Source of the DNA: CANMXU01 sp052030545
Lineage (GTDB): Bacteria; Pseudomonadota; Gammaproteobacteria; Enterobacterales; Alteromonadaceae
NCBI RefSeq assembly: GCF_052030545.1
Contig: NZ_JBPDIH010000002.1
Coordinates: forward strand, 1-64,000
Direction: 5' to 3'
DNA: 64,000 bases
Part shown: piece after piece, positions 18,521 through 26,899 of the stretch
Numbering within the stretch: position 1 is the stretch's first letter
Layout of the letters: every line of letters starts with the position of its first letter
Notes under the pieces: model-generated
The model's database searches: none
Told to the model about the DNA's origin: nothing
The model's input: the letters and a program-made list of their open reading frames with translations, nothing else
Position numbers and translations under genes: made by a program

Positions 18521-18883
18521 GGGGTCGGTGACATTTTTAAAAATGGCCAACCCGACTCCTCTCTTTCTTCTTTTTTTGTCACCGACCCCAGTGTTTCGTC
18601 TCGTTAAAAAAAAAGGGGTCGGTGACATTTTTAAAAATGGCCAACCCGACTCCTCTCTTTCTTCTTTTTTGTCACCGACCCCAGTGTTTCGTCTCGTTAA
18701 GGAAAAAAGGGGGTCGGTGACATTTTTAAAAATGGCCAACCCGATTACTTTCTTCCTTCTTTTTTTGTCACCGACCCCAGTGTTTCGTCTCGTTAAGGAA
18801 AAAAAGGAAAAAAAGGGGTCGGTGACATTTATAAAAATGGCCAACCCGATTCCTCTCTTTCTTCTTTTTTTGTCACCGACCCC
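18521..18883. repeat. Block of four palindromic REP-like units
   Basis: Four near-identical units (18521-18589, 18615-18682, 18710-18778, 18815-18883). Each starts GGGGTCGGTGACATTT and ends TTTGTCACCGACCCC, so each can fold into a hairpin. Units are joined by AGTGTTTCGTCTCGTTAA and A/G-rich spacers, with a period of about 94-105 bases. The two arms enclose AAAATGGCCAACCCGA and a pyrimidine tract. The same GGGGTCGGTGACA palindrome occurs in minimal form at 56913 and 57806. Such clusters are usually spread by RAYT transposases, but none is present in the window. Confidence 0.85.
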
Positions 18884-19235
18884 GGTTTTCCCGTTTTTTA
18901 TGCCACAGCATGCAAATAACTAAGGCAACAATACCACTTGCGTAAGTCGCGTATAACGGGATAAGAGTAGGTTTGTCTTCTGGATAAGGGGAAGTATTTG
19001 ATAAATACCACGCGGCAATTGCGCCAACAGCAAGCCAAATAGCTGCGGCAGTTTGCTTATATTTTGGCGCGGTAAAATAGCCGGTAAGCACAACGCAAAA
19101 AGCGGCAAAAGAGCCAATAAAAGGCTTTTTCCAAACACCGGCCAAATCTGCCAACATACCACCGGCCACGGCTGAAATAACAAAAACGGTAATAACAGCA
19201 ATAATTGAAACAATAAAACCTTTAGCTTGGCTCAT
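18873..19235 (-). CDS. Small inner-membrane protein, four predicted helices
   Basis: 120 residues from ATG 19235 (preceded by AAAGGGGAGCG). It has four hydrophobic segments, for example FIVSIIAVITVFVISAVAGG and AAIWLAVGAIAAWYL. I do not recognise a family. The last codons and the TGA stop lie inside the final REP-like unit, so the repeat supplies the C-terminal Gly-Arg. A longer reading from 19328 adds 31 residues but lacks a convincing ribosome site. Confidence 0.6.
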   Translation of the reverse strand: MSQAKGFIVSIIAVITVFVISAVAGGMLADLAGVWKKPFIGSFAAFCVVLTGYFTAPKYKQTAAAIWLAVGAIAAWYLSNTSPYPEDKPTLIPLYATYASGIVALVICMLWHKKRENRGR

Positions 19236-19385
19236 ACGCTCCCCTTTGAAAAGTAATGAATATAAATCTTTTATATTCATTACCATACACCTAACTAGGG
19301 GAAAAGTAATACAAAAAAGTGACGTCAATAACGATATAAACGTCAGCCTTTTTAAATACTCACATGGTGAACGAAGCGAGTCTTC

Positions 19386-20546
19386 TTAGAAATATTTTAC
19401 CCATTTCATATCGGTTGCCCGTTTAAACTCAGCAAACTTTTTACAGGGCCAATAAAGCGCCAAAACTAATAGCGCAGAAAAAAGCCAAACTTGCCAAATA
19501 TATTCAAAGGCAAAATACCCCTGTTGCTCACTGCCATAAAAAGTATTAGGTCCCCAAATAAAGTAGCTAAATGAGTAAATAATAAGTAGCGCGTACAAGT
19601 GCAAAATATAAAAGAACATTGGCGCAGAGCCTAAGGTATTCACTTTATGTAACCAAGCCCCTTTTGCGGTTTCTAGCCAGGCTAATGTTAACGCGCCAAT
19701 ACCAAGAGCAAACAATAAAAAGTTAAGTGATGGCGGATACTTGGTGTAGTTGAAAAAGTCCATAACGGTCAGCAAAAAGCTAGATTGCTGAGCCCAGTCG
19801 AGTGTTTCACCGTAAATATTAAAACCGCGCAATACACATAATAACGCCAATAAACTCACGCCAGCTTTCAGTAATATTGATTTGCGCTCAGCAGCATTAA
19901 AACGTGAAGAAAATAACGGCCCAACCGCGTAACCTAGCATAATCACGCCAATCCAAGGCAGTACGGGATACGATACTTTTACATTCACTAAAGCGCCGGT
20001 CACAAGAAAGCCACGATCGTGCAATATCGTCCAAATACTATAACTGAGCTCATCAGGGCGAAATTCAATCGGCGATAATAAATTATGACCAACAACAATC
20101 GCTAGCCCAATAAAAATAAGCCAAAAACGCGGTAAGTAAGCCGCACCCGCAAGCGCTATCATGCTTAAGCCAATCGCCCAAATAACTTGTAAATACACAG
20201 TATGATAGGCGCCAAACCAAGAAAAATTGATCAAGGTAACTTCTAATAAAATTAATATAAGGCCACGTTTAAGTAAGAAACTTTGCGCTGAACGTTTAAC
20301 ACCACTGCGAGGGTTGGCGTATAACCAAGCAGACATGCCGGTAAGAAAAACAAAAATCGGCGCACACAGGTGAGCACTTAAACGGGTAAAAAATAATTCA
20401 GGATCTGTGGTGTTGATGTCCATCGGATCGAACACTTGCTTATGCAAAAAGAAGCGCTCGCGAACGTGATCAACCAGCATAAGTAAAATTACAAATCCGC
20501 GAAGAATATCAATAGAAGCAATTCGGGTAGTTTTATTGTCTGTCAT
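19386..20546 (-). CDS. DUF1624 / heparan-alpha-glucosaminide N-acetyltransferase-like membrane protein
   Basis: A 386-residue integral membrane protein with about ten hydrophobic segments. The beginning, RIASIDILRGFVILLMLVDHVRERFF, carries the conserved Asp-x-x-Arg-Gly and a histidine of the acyltransferase-3/DUF1624 superfamily, and FVFLTGMSAWLY follows. Such proteins move acyl groups across the membrane to sugars. Start ATG 20546. It lies downstream of the siderophore-type receptor gene on the same strand, with a 44-base gap containing a hairpin. Whether they act together is open. Substrate unknown. Confidence 0.75.
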   Translation of the reverse strand: MTDNKTTRIASIDILRGFVILLMLVDHVRERFFLHKQVFDPMDINTTDPELFFTRLSAHLCAPIFVFLTGMSAWLYANPRSGVKRSAQSFLLKRGLILILLEVTLINFSWFGAYHTVYLQVIWAIGLSMIALAGAAYLPRFWLIFIGLAIVVGHNLLSPIEFRPDELSYSIWTILHDRGFLVTGALVNVKVSYPVLPWIGVIMLGYAVGPLFSSRFNAAERKSILLKAGVSLLALLCVLRGFNIYGETLDWAQQSSFLLTVMDFFNYTKYPPSLNFLLFALGIGALTLAWLETAKGAWLHKVNTLGSAPMFFYILHLYALLIIYSFSYFIWGPNTFYGSEQQGYFAFEYIWQVWLFSALLVLALYWPCKKFAEFKRATDMKWVKYF

Positions 20547-20555
20547 CTTTTATTC

Positions 20556-20578
20556 AATGCCTCTTGCGAGGCATTTTT
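20556..20578. terminator. Hairpin with T-run between receptor and acyltransferase genes
   Basis: AATGCCTC-TTGC-GAGGCATT followed by TTT on the plus strand. On the minus strand, where the genes lie, the stem is followed by GAATAAAAG, a weak tail. It may attenuate read-through from the receptor gene. Confidence 0.45.
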
Positions 20579-20590
20579 CGTTAGGGTTAC

Positions 20591-22714
20591 TTAAAAAATA
20601 TAGCTAATGCTTGCTTTAACACGCCTTGGTTGCCCGGGCATGGTCCACAAAGCCGAATAGGAATTAGCGAAATAGTCTTCATCAAATAAATTTTCGACGC
20701 TAGCCTGAAGTGTTACCTTATCGTTAATGTCTAGCGTACCGAATAAATTCACAATTGTATAACTAGGTAGCTTATAAGTTGGATCAATGGTTTCACCTAA
20801 ACGCTCGCTCACGCTCAATACATGCCCGCCAAATAATACGTTTTTATCGGCTAGTTCCGTAAAGTGAGTCAACGACATATTAAGCGTATGTTTAGGAACA
20901 TTAATTAACTGGCTGTTCGCAGGAATATCAACGCCCCAATCGGGGTTGGTCATATCGTTTAAGGTATGCGCGTCGATATAGGTATAACTGACATCTAATA
21001 CCGTGTTATCGGTAATATTAAATTGCGAGTCAAGCTCTATGCCAGAACTTTGCGCTTCACCTAAGGCAGTAGAGAATCCAGAATTAACCGGATCTGCGGT
21101 TAATATGTTAGATTTTTCGGTTTTAAATACCGCTAAGGTTCCGCTAAAGGCTTCATTAAACACTGACCATTTAACACCCGCTTCTATCGATTCGCTTTTT
21201 TCAGGTTCAAAAGCATTATTGTTTACATCTGCCCCGGTGTTTGGTCTAAAACCTTCAGCATAATTTGAGTAAATACTAACGCCGTTATCCATGTCATATG
21301 AAACGCCAATTCTTGGATTTACCTCAGACTTTGACTGGCTAACTAACGTGCCGTTAAAGTTATTAATAAGGTCTTGCTCGAATTCATCAAAACGCACGCC
21401 AACTAGTAAATTAACCCGTTGAGTTAACGCCATTTGATCTTGCAAATACAGCCCAAAAGCCTTTTGTTTTTCAAGATTATCCTGTGTTGGCGAGGTGGCA
21501 GGGGCTGTTTGCCCGTAAACAGGATTGTATGCATTAATTGAATAAGTGGCATCACCACTGCCCCACGCGGTACGCCATCTTTCTTGAATTGAATGTAATT
21601 CATAGTCGTAGCCGTCTGCGCCAATTAAAACATTATGCTGCGCGCCAAACGCACTAAAAAAGCCGCTAAGTTCGGCTCTTAAAGAAGCATCTTTTGCGTC
21701 GTAGTCGCGGAAACGTCGTTGGCGGCTAACCGTTTCACCGTCAACATAAAGTAATTGTCTGCCCGGGGATAATTCAATTTCAGACGAGTAGCCTTCTAAC
21801 GACGAATCTCTATAACCGGCACCAAATGATACAGACCAGTCAGTATTAATTTGATGCTGCAAACTAAGCTGATGCCCCATAGCATCTACATTCATCGGGC
21901 CATCACTTGGCTCACCGAAGAAGTTTTCTTTTGGAATATCAACACCTGGTAATACCGGTATGCCGCGATCAAACGGTATTTCTTGGTCGACATATTCAAG
22001 TTCATAAGTCAGCGTTGTCGAATCACTTAGCTTGGCAAATATAGACGGCGTTAACGCTGTTTTTTGACTTTCTACGGTATGCCTAAAACTGTCTGAAGTT
22101 TCGTGGGCGCCATTAATTCTAAATGCGATATTATCACTAATCCCGTTAGTATAATCACCTTCAAAACGTTGATAAGCATCTTCACCTGCAGTAAGTGTAA
22201 TATAACCTTGCTGATCAAATTGTGGCTTTTTGGTAATAATATTAACTGTACCGCCTGGCTCGCCTCGGCCATAAAGCGCTGACGCAGGACCTTTTAATAC
22301 CTCAATAGCTTCAATATTTGAGGTATCTCTTAAGCCGCTATAACCACGGCCGGCACTAAAACCATTAATTAAATACGCTGATGGCAGGTTTTCATCACCC
22401 GAAAAGCCACGTATAGCAAAGCTTTCCCATAAGCCACCAAAATTATTTTGACGCGCTAAACTGCTGTCGAGACTAAGTGCCGTTTGAAAGTTTGAAATTC
22501 CCATACCAGTAAGTTTCTCGGTGGAAATTACCTTAACAGCTTGCGGAAGTTCTTTAATTGAGACATTGCCTCGGTAGGCTTGTTTATGGCTAATAACTTC
22601 AATTTTTTCAATGTTATCTAGTGCGTTATCTTCTGCCATAGCTTGTGCTGATATCAAGCTAGGGAGCAAAACGGCTATTGCGCTTTTACTCTTTTTTATT
22701 GTGTTGTTATACAA
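20591..22714 (-). CDS. TonB-dependent siderophore-type receptor
   Basis: About 707 residues. I prefer a TTG start at 22714, because AAGGGATG lies seven bases before it and a normal signal peptide (…LISAQAMA) follows. A GTG at 22744 would add ten residues. The plug domain shows LPQAVKVIS, the conserved SFAIRGFSGDE region and the closing IEVLKGPASALYGRGEPGGTVNI, typical of siderophore receptors (TIGR01783-like). The barrel ends RVKASISYIF, with the C-terminal phenylalanine needed for outer-membrane insertion. A perfect 18-base palindrome lies about 45 bases upstream, and an AraC-type regulator is encoded beyond it. The siderophore is unknown. Confidence 0.85.
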   Translation of the reverse strand: MYNNTIKKSKSAIAVLLPSLISAQAMAEDNALDNIEKIEVISHKQAYRGNVSIKELPQAVKVISTEKLTGMGISNFQTALSLDSSLARQNNFGGLWESFAIRGFSGDENLPSAYLINGFSAGRGYSGLRDTSNIEAIEVLKGPASALYGRGEPGGTVNIITKKPQFDQQGYITLTAGEDAYQRFEGDYTNGISDNIAFRINGAHETSDSFRHTVESQKTALTPSIFAKLSDSTTLTYELEYVDQEIPFDRGIPVLPGVDIPKENFFGEPSDGPMNVDAMGHQLSLQHQINTDWSVSFGAGYRDSSLEGYSSEIELSPGRQLLYVDGETVSRQRRFRDYDAKDASLRAELSGFFSAFGAQHNVLIGADGYDYELHSIQERWRTAWGSGDATYSINAYNPVYGQTAPATSPTQDNLEKQKAFGLYLQDQMALTQRVNLLVGVRFDEFEQDLINNFNGTLVSQSKSEVNPRIGVSYDMDNGVSIYSNYAEGFRPNTGADVNNNAFEPEKSESIEAGVKWSVFNEAFSGTLAVFKTEKSNILTADPVNSGFSTALGEAQSSGIELDSQFNITDNTVLDVSYTYIDAHTLNDMTNPDWGVDIPANSQLINVPKHTLNMSLTHFTELADKNVLFGGHVLSVSERLGETIDPTYKLPSYTIVNLFGTLDINDKVTLQASVENLFDEDYFANSYSALWTMPGQPRRVKASISYIF

Positions 22715-22756
22715 AGTTTCATCCCTTACCACTAAAATTTGCACAAGATGATATAC

Positions 22757-22774
22757 GTTATGTTATAACATAAC
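22757..22774. promoter_or_regulatory. Perfect 18-base palindrome upstream of receptor gene
   Basis: GTTATGTTATAACATAAC is its own reverse complement. It sits between the receptor start (22714) and the AraC-type gene at 22887. It could be the operator of a dimeric repressor controlling the receptor. It does not look like a Fur box. Confidence 0.45.
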
Positions 22775-22886
22775 AATTATTTAACTAAATGAATTGAAAA
22801 AATGATTTTAATAGATAAAGGTCAACGCTATGCACTTAAGCAAAAATTGGCTTAACTTTTAACGTAGCGGTAATTAATGATGCTTG

Positions 22887-24026
22887 TTATTGCTTATGCT
22901 CTAGCAATAAATTTCGATAGGCAGATGGGCTGTGACCGACCACTTTTTTGAATGCGGTATTAAAGGTTGATTTAGAGTTAAATCCTACATCGTAGGCGAT
23001 ATTGATAATGAGTTTGTCGGTATTTTGCAACGCCTTCTTCGCCTCTTCCACCCTAAAGCCATTTACGAACTGGAAAAACTTGGTATTTAAAAATTGCGAC
23101 AGGGTTTCTGAAATATGATTTTCAGTTTCTGCTATAGATACGGATAACTTGTTAAGGGATAAGTTTTCTTGCAAAAATAACTTATCTTCGGTCATGGCAT
23201 GTTCAAGCTTCGCCGCAATAAGTTGCATTTTTTCATCGCTCAGTATCGCCGTGCGAGGTTGACTAGCACGAGGTAAGGCTTTGTCTGCCGCTTTCAGCAC
23301 TTTTTGACGTAACGCTTTTTGTATAAAAATAGCTAAGCCAATAGCTTCAAATACCGGCAATAACTTACCCGAGCCAAACCAAAACCAACCAAGGGCATTG
23401 AGGAAAAACTCAACCGCATACATTAACCATACCGCGCCCCAAATAATCAGCACTGTGCTAAACCAGCCTAACGAACGCTGTTCAATTTCAGAAAAACGCT
23501 CCATTAATTGCTGGCGATGATCTCGATGAAGCTTCAACGCCAATAAGAGAAATATTACAGTAAAGGCAATAAATAGTATGGTAGCGAAAAGACATGTCAG
23601 TAGCGCAATTTGCCAAAGCTGCGGGTCTCTGGTGAGTGGGTTAGCGAGTGCCAACTTCTCTTCAGACGTTATTAACAACATAAAAGGTAGCATCGCCAAA
23701 ATCACTAAAATGGGGCCTGAGACTGCCAATGCTTTAAGCCGCTTATTAATTTTGGCGTCAGGCGACATAGTGGCATGCGCATAAAAATACAGCGCAGGCC
23801 CGAGCAATACTCTAAACGGAAATTGCAAGCCCGCTAAGGCAGGCGCATAGGCATAAGCCCCAGAAGAAATAAATAACTCGCCAGCTAAATGAATAAGTAA
23901 TAACAGCAGCAAACCTTTTAGAAAAAGGTTTTGTCGCTCGTTTGGTCGTTGAAATACCTCTAAGAGCGCGATGGTTGTCATTCCTATCATGCAGGAATAC
24001 AAAACTGTAGAAAAAACGGCGACCAT
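22887..24026 (-). CDS. Membrane-anchored AraC-family transcription regulator
   Basis: A 379-residue protein. About seven hydrophobic segments fill residues 1-250 (for example LFLKGLLLLLLIHLAGELF and VILAMLPFMLLI). The C-terminal 100 residues are an AraC-type DNA-binding domain, with LSLNKLSVSIAETENHISETL and the typical IAYDVGFNSKSTFNTAFKKVVGHSPSAYR. It lies immediately upstream of the TonB receptor gene on the same strand, with its own gap of about 170 bases, and probably controls that receptor (inference). The architecture is the same as that of the regulator at 13756, but the sequences differ. Confidence 0.85.
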   Translation of the reverse strand: MVAVFSTVLYSCMIGMTTIALLEVFQRPNERQNLFLKGLLLLLLIHLAGELFISSGAYAYAPALAGLQFPFRVLLGPALYFYAHATMSPDAKINKRLKALAVSGPILVILAMLPFMLLITSEEKLALANPLTRDPQLWQIALLTCLFATILFIAFTVIFLLLALKLHRDHRQQLMERFSEIEQRSLGWFSTVLIIWGAVWLMYAVEFFLNALGWFWFGSGKLLPVFEAIGLAIFIQKALRQKVLKAADKALPRASQPRTAILSDEKMQLIAAKLEHAMTEDKLFLQENLSLNKLSVSIAETENHISETLSQFLNTKFFQFVNGFRVEEAKKALQNTDKLIINIAYDVGFNSKSTFNTAFKKVVGHSPSAYRNLLLEHKQ

Positions 24027-24173
24027 GCAATTACCAAAGGCTGAGTGATTTTGTAACTAAAATGATTATAAAGTTAAATAGTTTTTGAATCTATAGTTCA
24101 GCAAACGGGTAACCTTGCCCTTTTCTGTTTAGCCGGTGTTATTGATCGCTTGGCGCAATAACAAGAAAAACTA

Positions 24174-24581
24174 TTATGCTGTTTCTTGTTTCCATGTCGC
24201 GGCTAAATAAATAATCAATAAGCCGGTAGCAATTTCAAAAAAGCTGAAAAACATATAATAAAGAGTGCCGCCCATTATCACGGTGAAGGTTTGCACTGAC
24301 GTGGTAATAATTCCGGCAACAAGATTAAAGTATTTATTGAAGGGGAATGTTAAACACTTTGACAAAACAATCATGATCATTGGAATTTGCATGATCATCG
24401 AGAACATTAATAAAAACTCTTCGGTGATGTTCATGTTGCCAACATTGCCCGATAAAAACGCTTTTAGGTATTTAGCATCGTGCAAAATAAACACATCACA
24501 ATAAATGTAATTCACCGTTAAGTAGATCCAAAGTAGCGACAGCAAGCTTGCGCGATCACCCGTAAATTGAAACATCTTCAT
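24174..24581 (-). CDS. DUF6326-like small membrane protein
   Basis: A 135-residue protein with four hydrophobic helices: LSLLWIYLTVNYIYCDVF, LLMFSMIMQIPMIMIVLS, a third around FNLVAGIITTSVQTFTVI, and a last one in FFEIATGLLIIYLA. The pattern LxxLWIYLxxNYIYCDVF at the N-terminus followed by a short loop is that of DUF6326 (from memory). Function is unknown. A stretch of AGAGGAATATA precedes ATG 24581. Confidence 0.6.
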   Translation of the reverse strand: MKMFQFTGDRASLLSLLWIYLTVNYIYCDVFILHDAKYLKAFLSGNVGNMNITEEFLLMFSMIMQIPMIMIVLSKCLTFPFNKYFNLVAGIITTSVQTFTVIMGGTLYYMFFSFFEIATGLLIIYLAATWKQETA

Positions 24582-24918
24582 TATATTCCTCTTTTTATGT
24601 TGTTTGTTTTAATAACTCGATTTAAGAGCAAAGGTACATAAATTAAGGGATGTTTACGTATTAATGGGCATATTCGAACGTATTAATTGACTTATTTTTG
24701 AAAAAGTTGTGTTTTTTCCCGTCAGGCTTATTCGAAGAAGGAATTTATCGGTGCTGCTATTAATGGTATGTATCTAGTGAAGAAAAATTTAAATAATTCC
24801 CTAGGAGTAGAAGAAGTAGAAAAAGGATCGCCCATTAATCAGCCCTGTTTTGCTTTGCTTCGACAAGCTCAGCATGAACGGGAATTCTTAAAATTAAAAC
24901 GGTAGCTTTTATTCAAAA
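24582..24918. other. Gene-free region with a TGAGCTTGTCGAAG-type repeat
   Basis: No gene is seen. At about 24848-24882 the plus strand reads GCTTCGACAAGCTCAGCATG AACGGG. In reverse this is the widespread CCCGTTC...TGAGCTTGTCGAAGC repeat, the family also found at 46507 and 47651. Confidence 0.55.
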
Positions 24919-25359
24919 TTATTTAATACGCTCTTCTAACAGACCTAATTCTTGAATGTATTGGCGTTTGGCTTTCTTAATTTGTGGCGTCATATCAATG
25001 TAGTCTTGCGTATCAATATTAAAGTGCGCGCGCCATTGGGCTATTGCAAACTGCCAAAGTTGTTCAAAACGACCTTTGTATGTTTTTTGTCGTTTAACCT
25101 GTTTACCATTAACCGTAAATTGCGCAATAAGCACGATGCTTTTCTTCGCCGTTAAATAGCGAATGCCGATACCGGTTAATTTATCATTAGGACAAAAATA
25201 TTGAGGGGAACGTAAACTTGAAAGCTCGCGCTTTTTTTTGTCGAGTTGACTTTGTAACGCTAAAGCCTTGTTTTCATCTTTGGCATAAAGTTGATACTCA
25301 ATACCATTGATTTTTTTATAGGCCCGATAACCACCTGTAGCGTGCGGGTGAACTGCCAT
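24919..25359 (-). CDS. Hypothetical protein, possible AP2-like DNA-binding repeat
   Basis: 146 residues from ATG 25359; an upstream start at 25389 is possible. Basic and soluble. Two similar segments can be seen, GGYRAYKKINGIEYQLYAKDE and LIAQFTVNGKQVKRQKTY. Each is followed by a helix-like stretch (NKALALQSQLDKK and RFEQLWQFAIAQWRAHF), which resembles the three-strand-plus-helix AP2/integrase-type DNA-binding fold. This is only an impression. No homologue is recognised. The gene is isolated between repeat-rich spacers. Confidence 0.45.
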   Translation of the reverse strand: MAVHPHATGGYRAYKKINGIEYQLYAKDENKALALQSQLDKKKRELSSLRSPQYFCPNDKLTGIGIRYLTAKKSIVLIAQFTVNGKQVKRQKTYKGRFEQLWQFAIAQWRAHFNIDTQDYIDMTPQIKKAKRQYIQELGLLEERIK

Positions 25360-25818
25360 AATTCTATTCTCACTAGCCTGAAAAATCACTTCAAACTATA
25401 TATATTAAAAATCAAAAAATGTTGTCTACTCCTTTAGAATTGAACCTTGCTAATAGCTCAGATGTTCATACCAAATATTCACCAATCACCTTAAAAAGCG
25501 TGAATTGATTATTTGTTAAACAATCTAACTACCAGTAACCTTCCCAACGTATAGCTTAGTGCTTTGTAACTACTTTGTAAATAAAATGAAAGCTAGGCAG
25601 GCCGGTTCAAGCCTACTCTGAAAGTAGGTATACAATAGCTAAAACGGTACAAATCAACTGTAATTCATTGTTATTAGAAAGCTATATTTTAATTGTCAGC
25701 AATGAAGGTTTCTGTGAAATTCGCGGCAAGAATATAGCCTATCAACAAAAAAGGCGAATCATTTCTGATCCGCCTCTTTAATTACTGTTTGATATTTTTA
25801 GGTTAAAAAGCCTAAAAC
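25360..25818. other. Gene-free region with terminator of the PEP-CTERM gene
   Basis: No coding sequence is supported. Apart from the hairpin at 25752-25775, a short imperfect inverted repeat (GCCTACTCTGAAAGTAGGT) at about 25612-25630 is the only structure seen. Confidence 0.4.
25752..25775 (-). terminator. Terminator of the PEP-CTERM gene
   Basis: AGGCGAATCA-TTTC-TGATCCGCCT with one G-T pair. On the minus strand it is followed by TTTTTTG, a good intrinsic terminator 44 bases after the stop codon at 25819. Confidence 0.7.
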
Positions 25819-26388
25819 TTACTGTTTACGGCGTCTATTAAAACCTAAACCAGCAAGACCTGCGAATATAAGTAATAACGATGAAGGCTCTGGAACCGAT
25901 GAAGGTGCTGTTATACGGTACGCAGCTAACGCACTGGCTTGCGAATTGTATTCAACCAATTGATCGCCGCTTTGCCCTGCCCATAAACCATTATCAGGAT
26001 TTGAACCCCCACAGCCAACCCAGTAACAACCAAAATAGTTAGTTCCAACAACACTAAATGTATTACCAGCAGAGGTTAAAGAAACGCTTTGACCGTCTAA
26101 ACTTACGTCACCACCTATGCTCGACCATGAAGTGACGAGAAAGTCAGTTATGGTGTCGCCAGTAACCGATATATTGGTTGAAACAACATCCGCAAAGCTA
26201 AAAGATGAACCCGCGACGGCGTCAATTTCAATGGTACCTGTTGCTCTTAATGTATTGTCGAAGCTAGCTGTAATGCTTGAATCTTCCGACATATCACCTG
26301 TCCAATAAAAATCGAAGATAATACCTGCATTTGCTTGTGTTGACGCAAGCATAAATAACGCGACTAAACATTTACCTAAATTCTTCAT
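25819..26388 (-). CDS. PEP-CTERM sorting domain protein
   Basis: 189 residues from ATG 26388, which follows AAGGGATTTT; a longer frame upstream is not supported. A signal peptide ends at QANA (about residue 21). The body is a small beta-rich domain without a known name, containing a CYWVGCGG cysteine pair. The C-terminus VPEPSSLLLIFAGLAGLGFNRRRKQ-type tail (Pro-Glu-Pro, hydrophobic helix, basic end) marks it as an exosortase substrate for surface export with exopolysaccharide. No exosortase is encoded in the window. Function unknown. Confidence 0.85.
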   Translation of the reverse strand: MKNLGKCLVALFMLASTQANAGIIFDFYWTGDMSEDSSITASFDNTLRATGTIEIDAVAGSSFSFADVVSTNISVTGDTITDFLVTSWSSIGGDVSLDGQSVSLTSAGNTFSVVGTNYFGCYWVGCGGSNPDNGLWAGQSGDQLVEYNSQASALAAYRITAPSSVPEPSSLLLIFAGLAGLGFNRRRKQ

Positions 26389-26899
26389 AAAATCCCTTAT
26401 TTTCGTAAAACTATTATTTATGTAACAAAAGCAATATATGTGCCTCATTATTTTTTTCGTTTTATAACTGTAAGTTGCAACGACTTCCCCTCTCTTTATT
26501 AAGCTAAACAACAAGGACCGTAAAAAAAGCCGACAGTTAACTATAAGCATTTGCATAACATCGAGTTTTCAAACACATAGCATTTTTTAGGCAGCTTTAA
26601 TTTACTTGTATAAATCGCCCTACTTTCGCCTTCATTAATTCGTCAGCCATTAGCCAAGCTCATCCATTAAATTTTGCCGATACTCATTACACTTTTATAA
26701 CGTGGTATCAATTGAGCAGAGCCACCGCAGTTGCTACATTCAAGACAGATGATTTAACAGTTCCCATGCATTTCTAATATATGGCGTTGGTGCAATAGCA
26801 AAGGGCTTTTGGTCAACCAATTCAAGAAATGATAGTTCGTAAAAACGAAATTTTTAACTATATTTTTTATATTCATTGCAGATTCAATAGAGGAATCAT
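26389..26899. other. Gene-free region upstream of katG
   Basis: 511 bases between divergently oriented genes. It should contain promoters for both, but I could not identify boxes or an OxyR-type site with confidence. The katG start is preceded by AGAGGAATCAT. Confidence 0.4.

Noticed and set aside
18441..18923. Long open frames on both strands across the palindromic repeat block
   Set aside because: They translate the repeats themselves (recurring phrases of the same residues) and have no ribosome site. They are by-products of the repeats.
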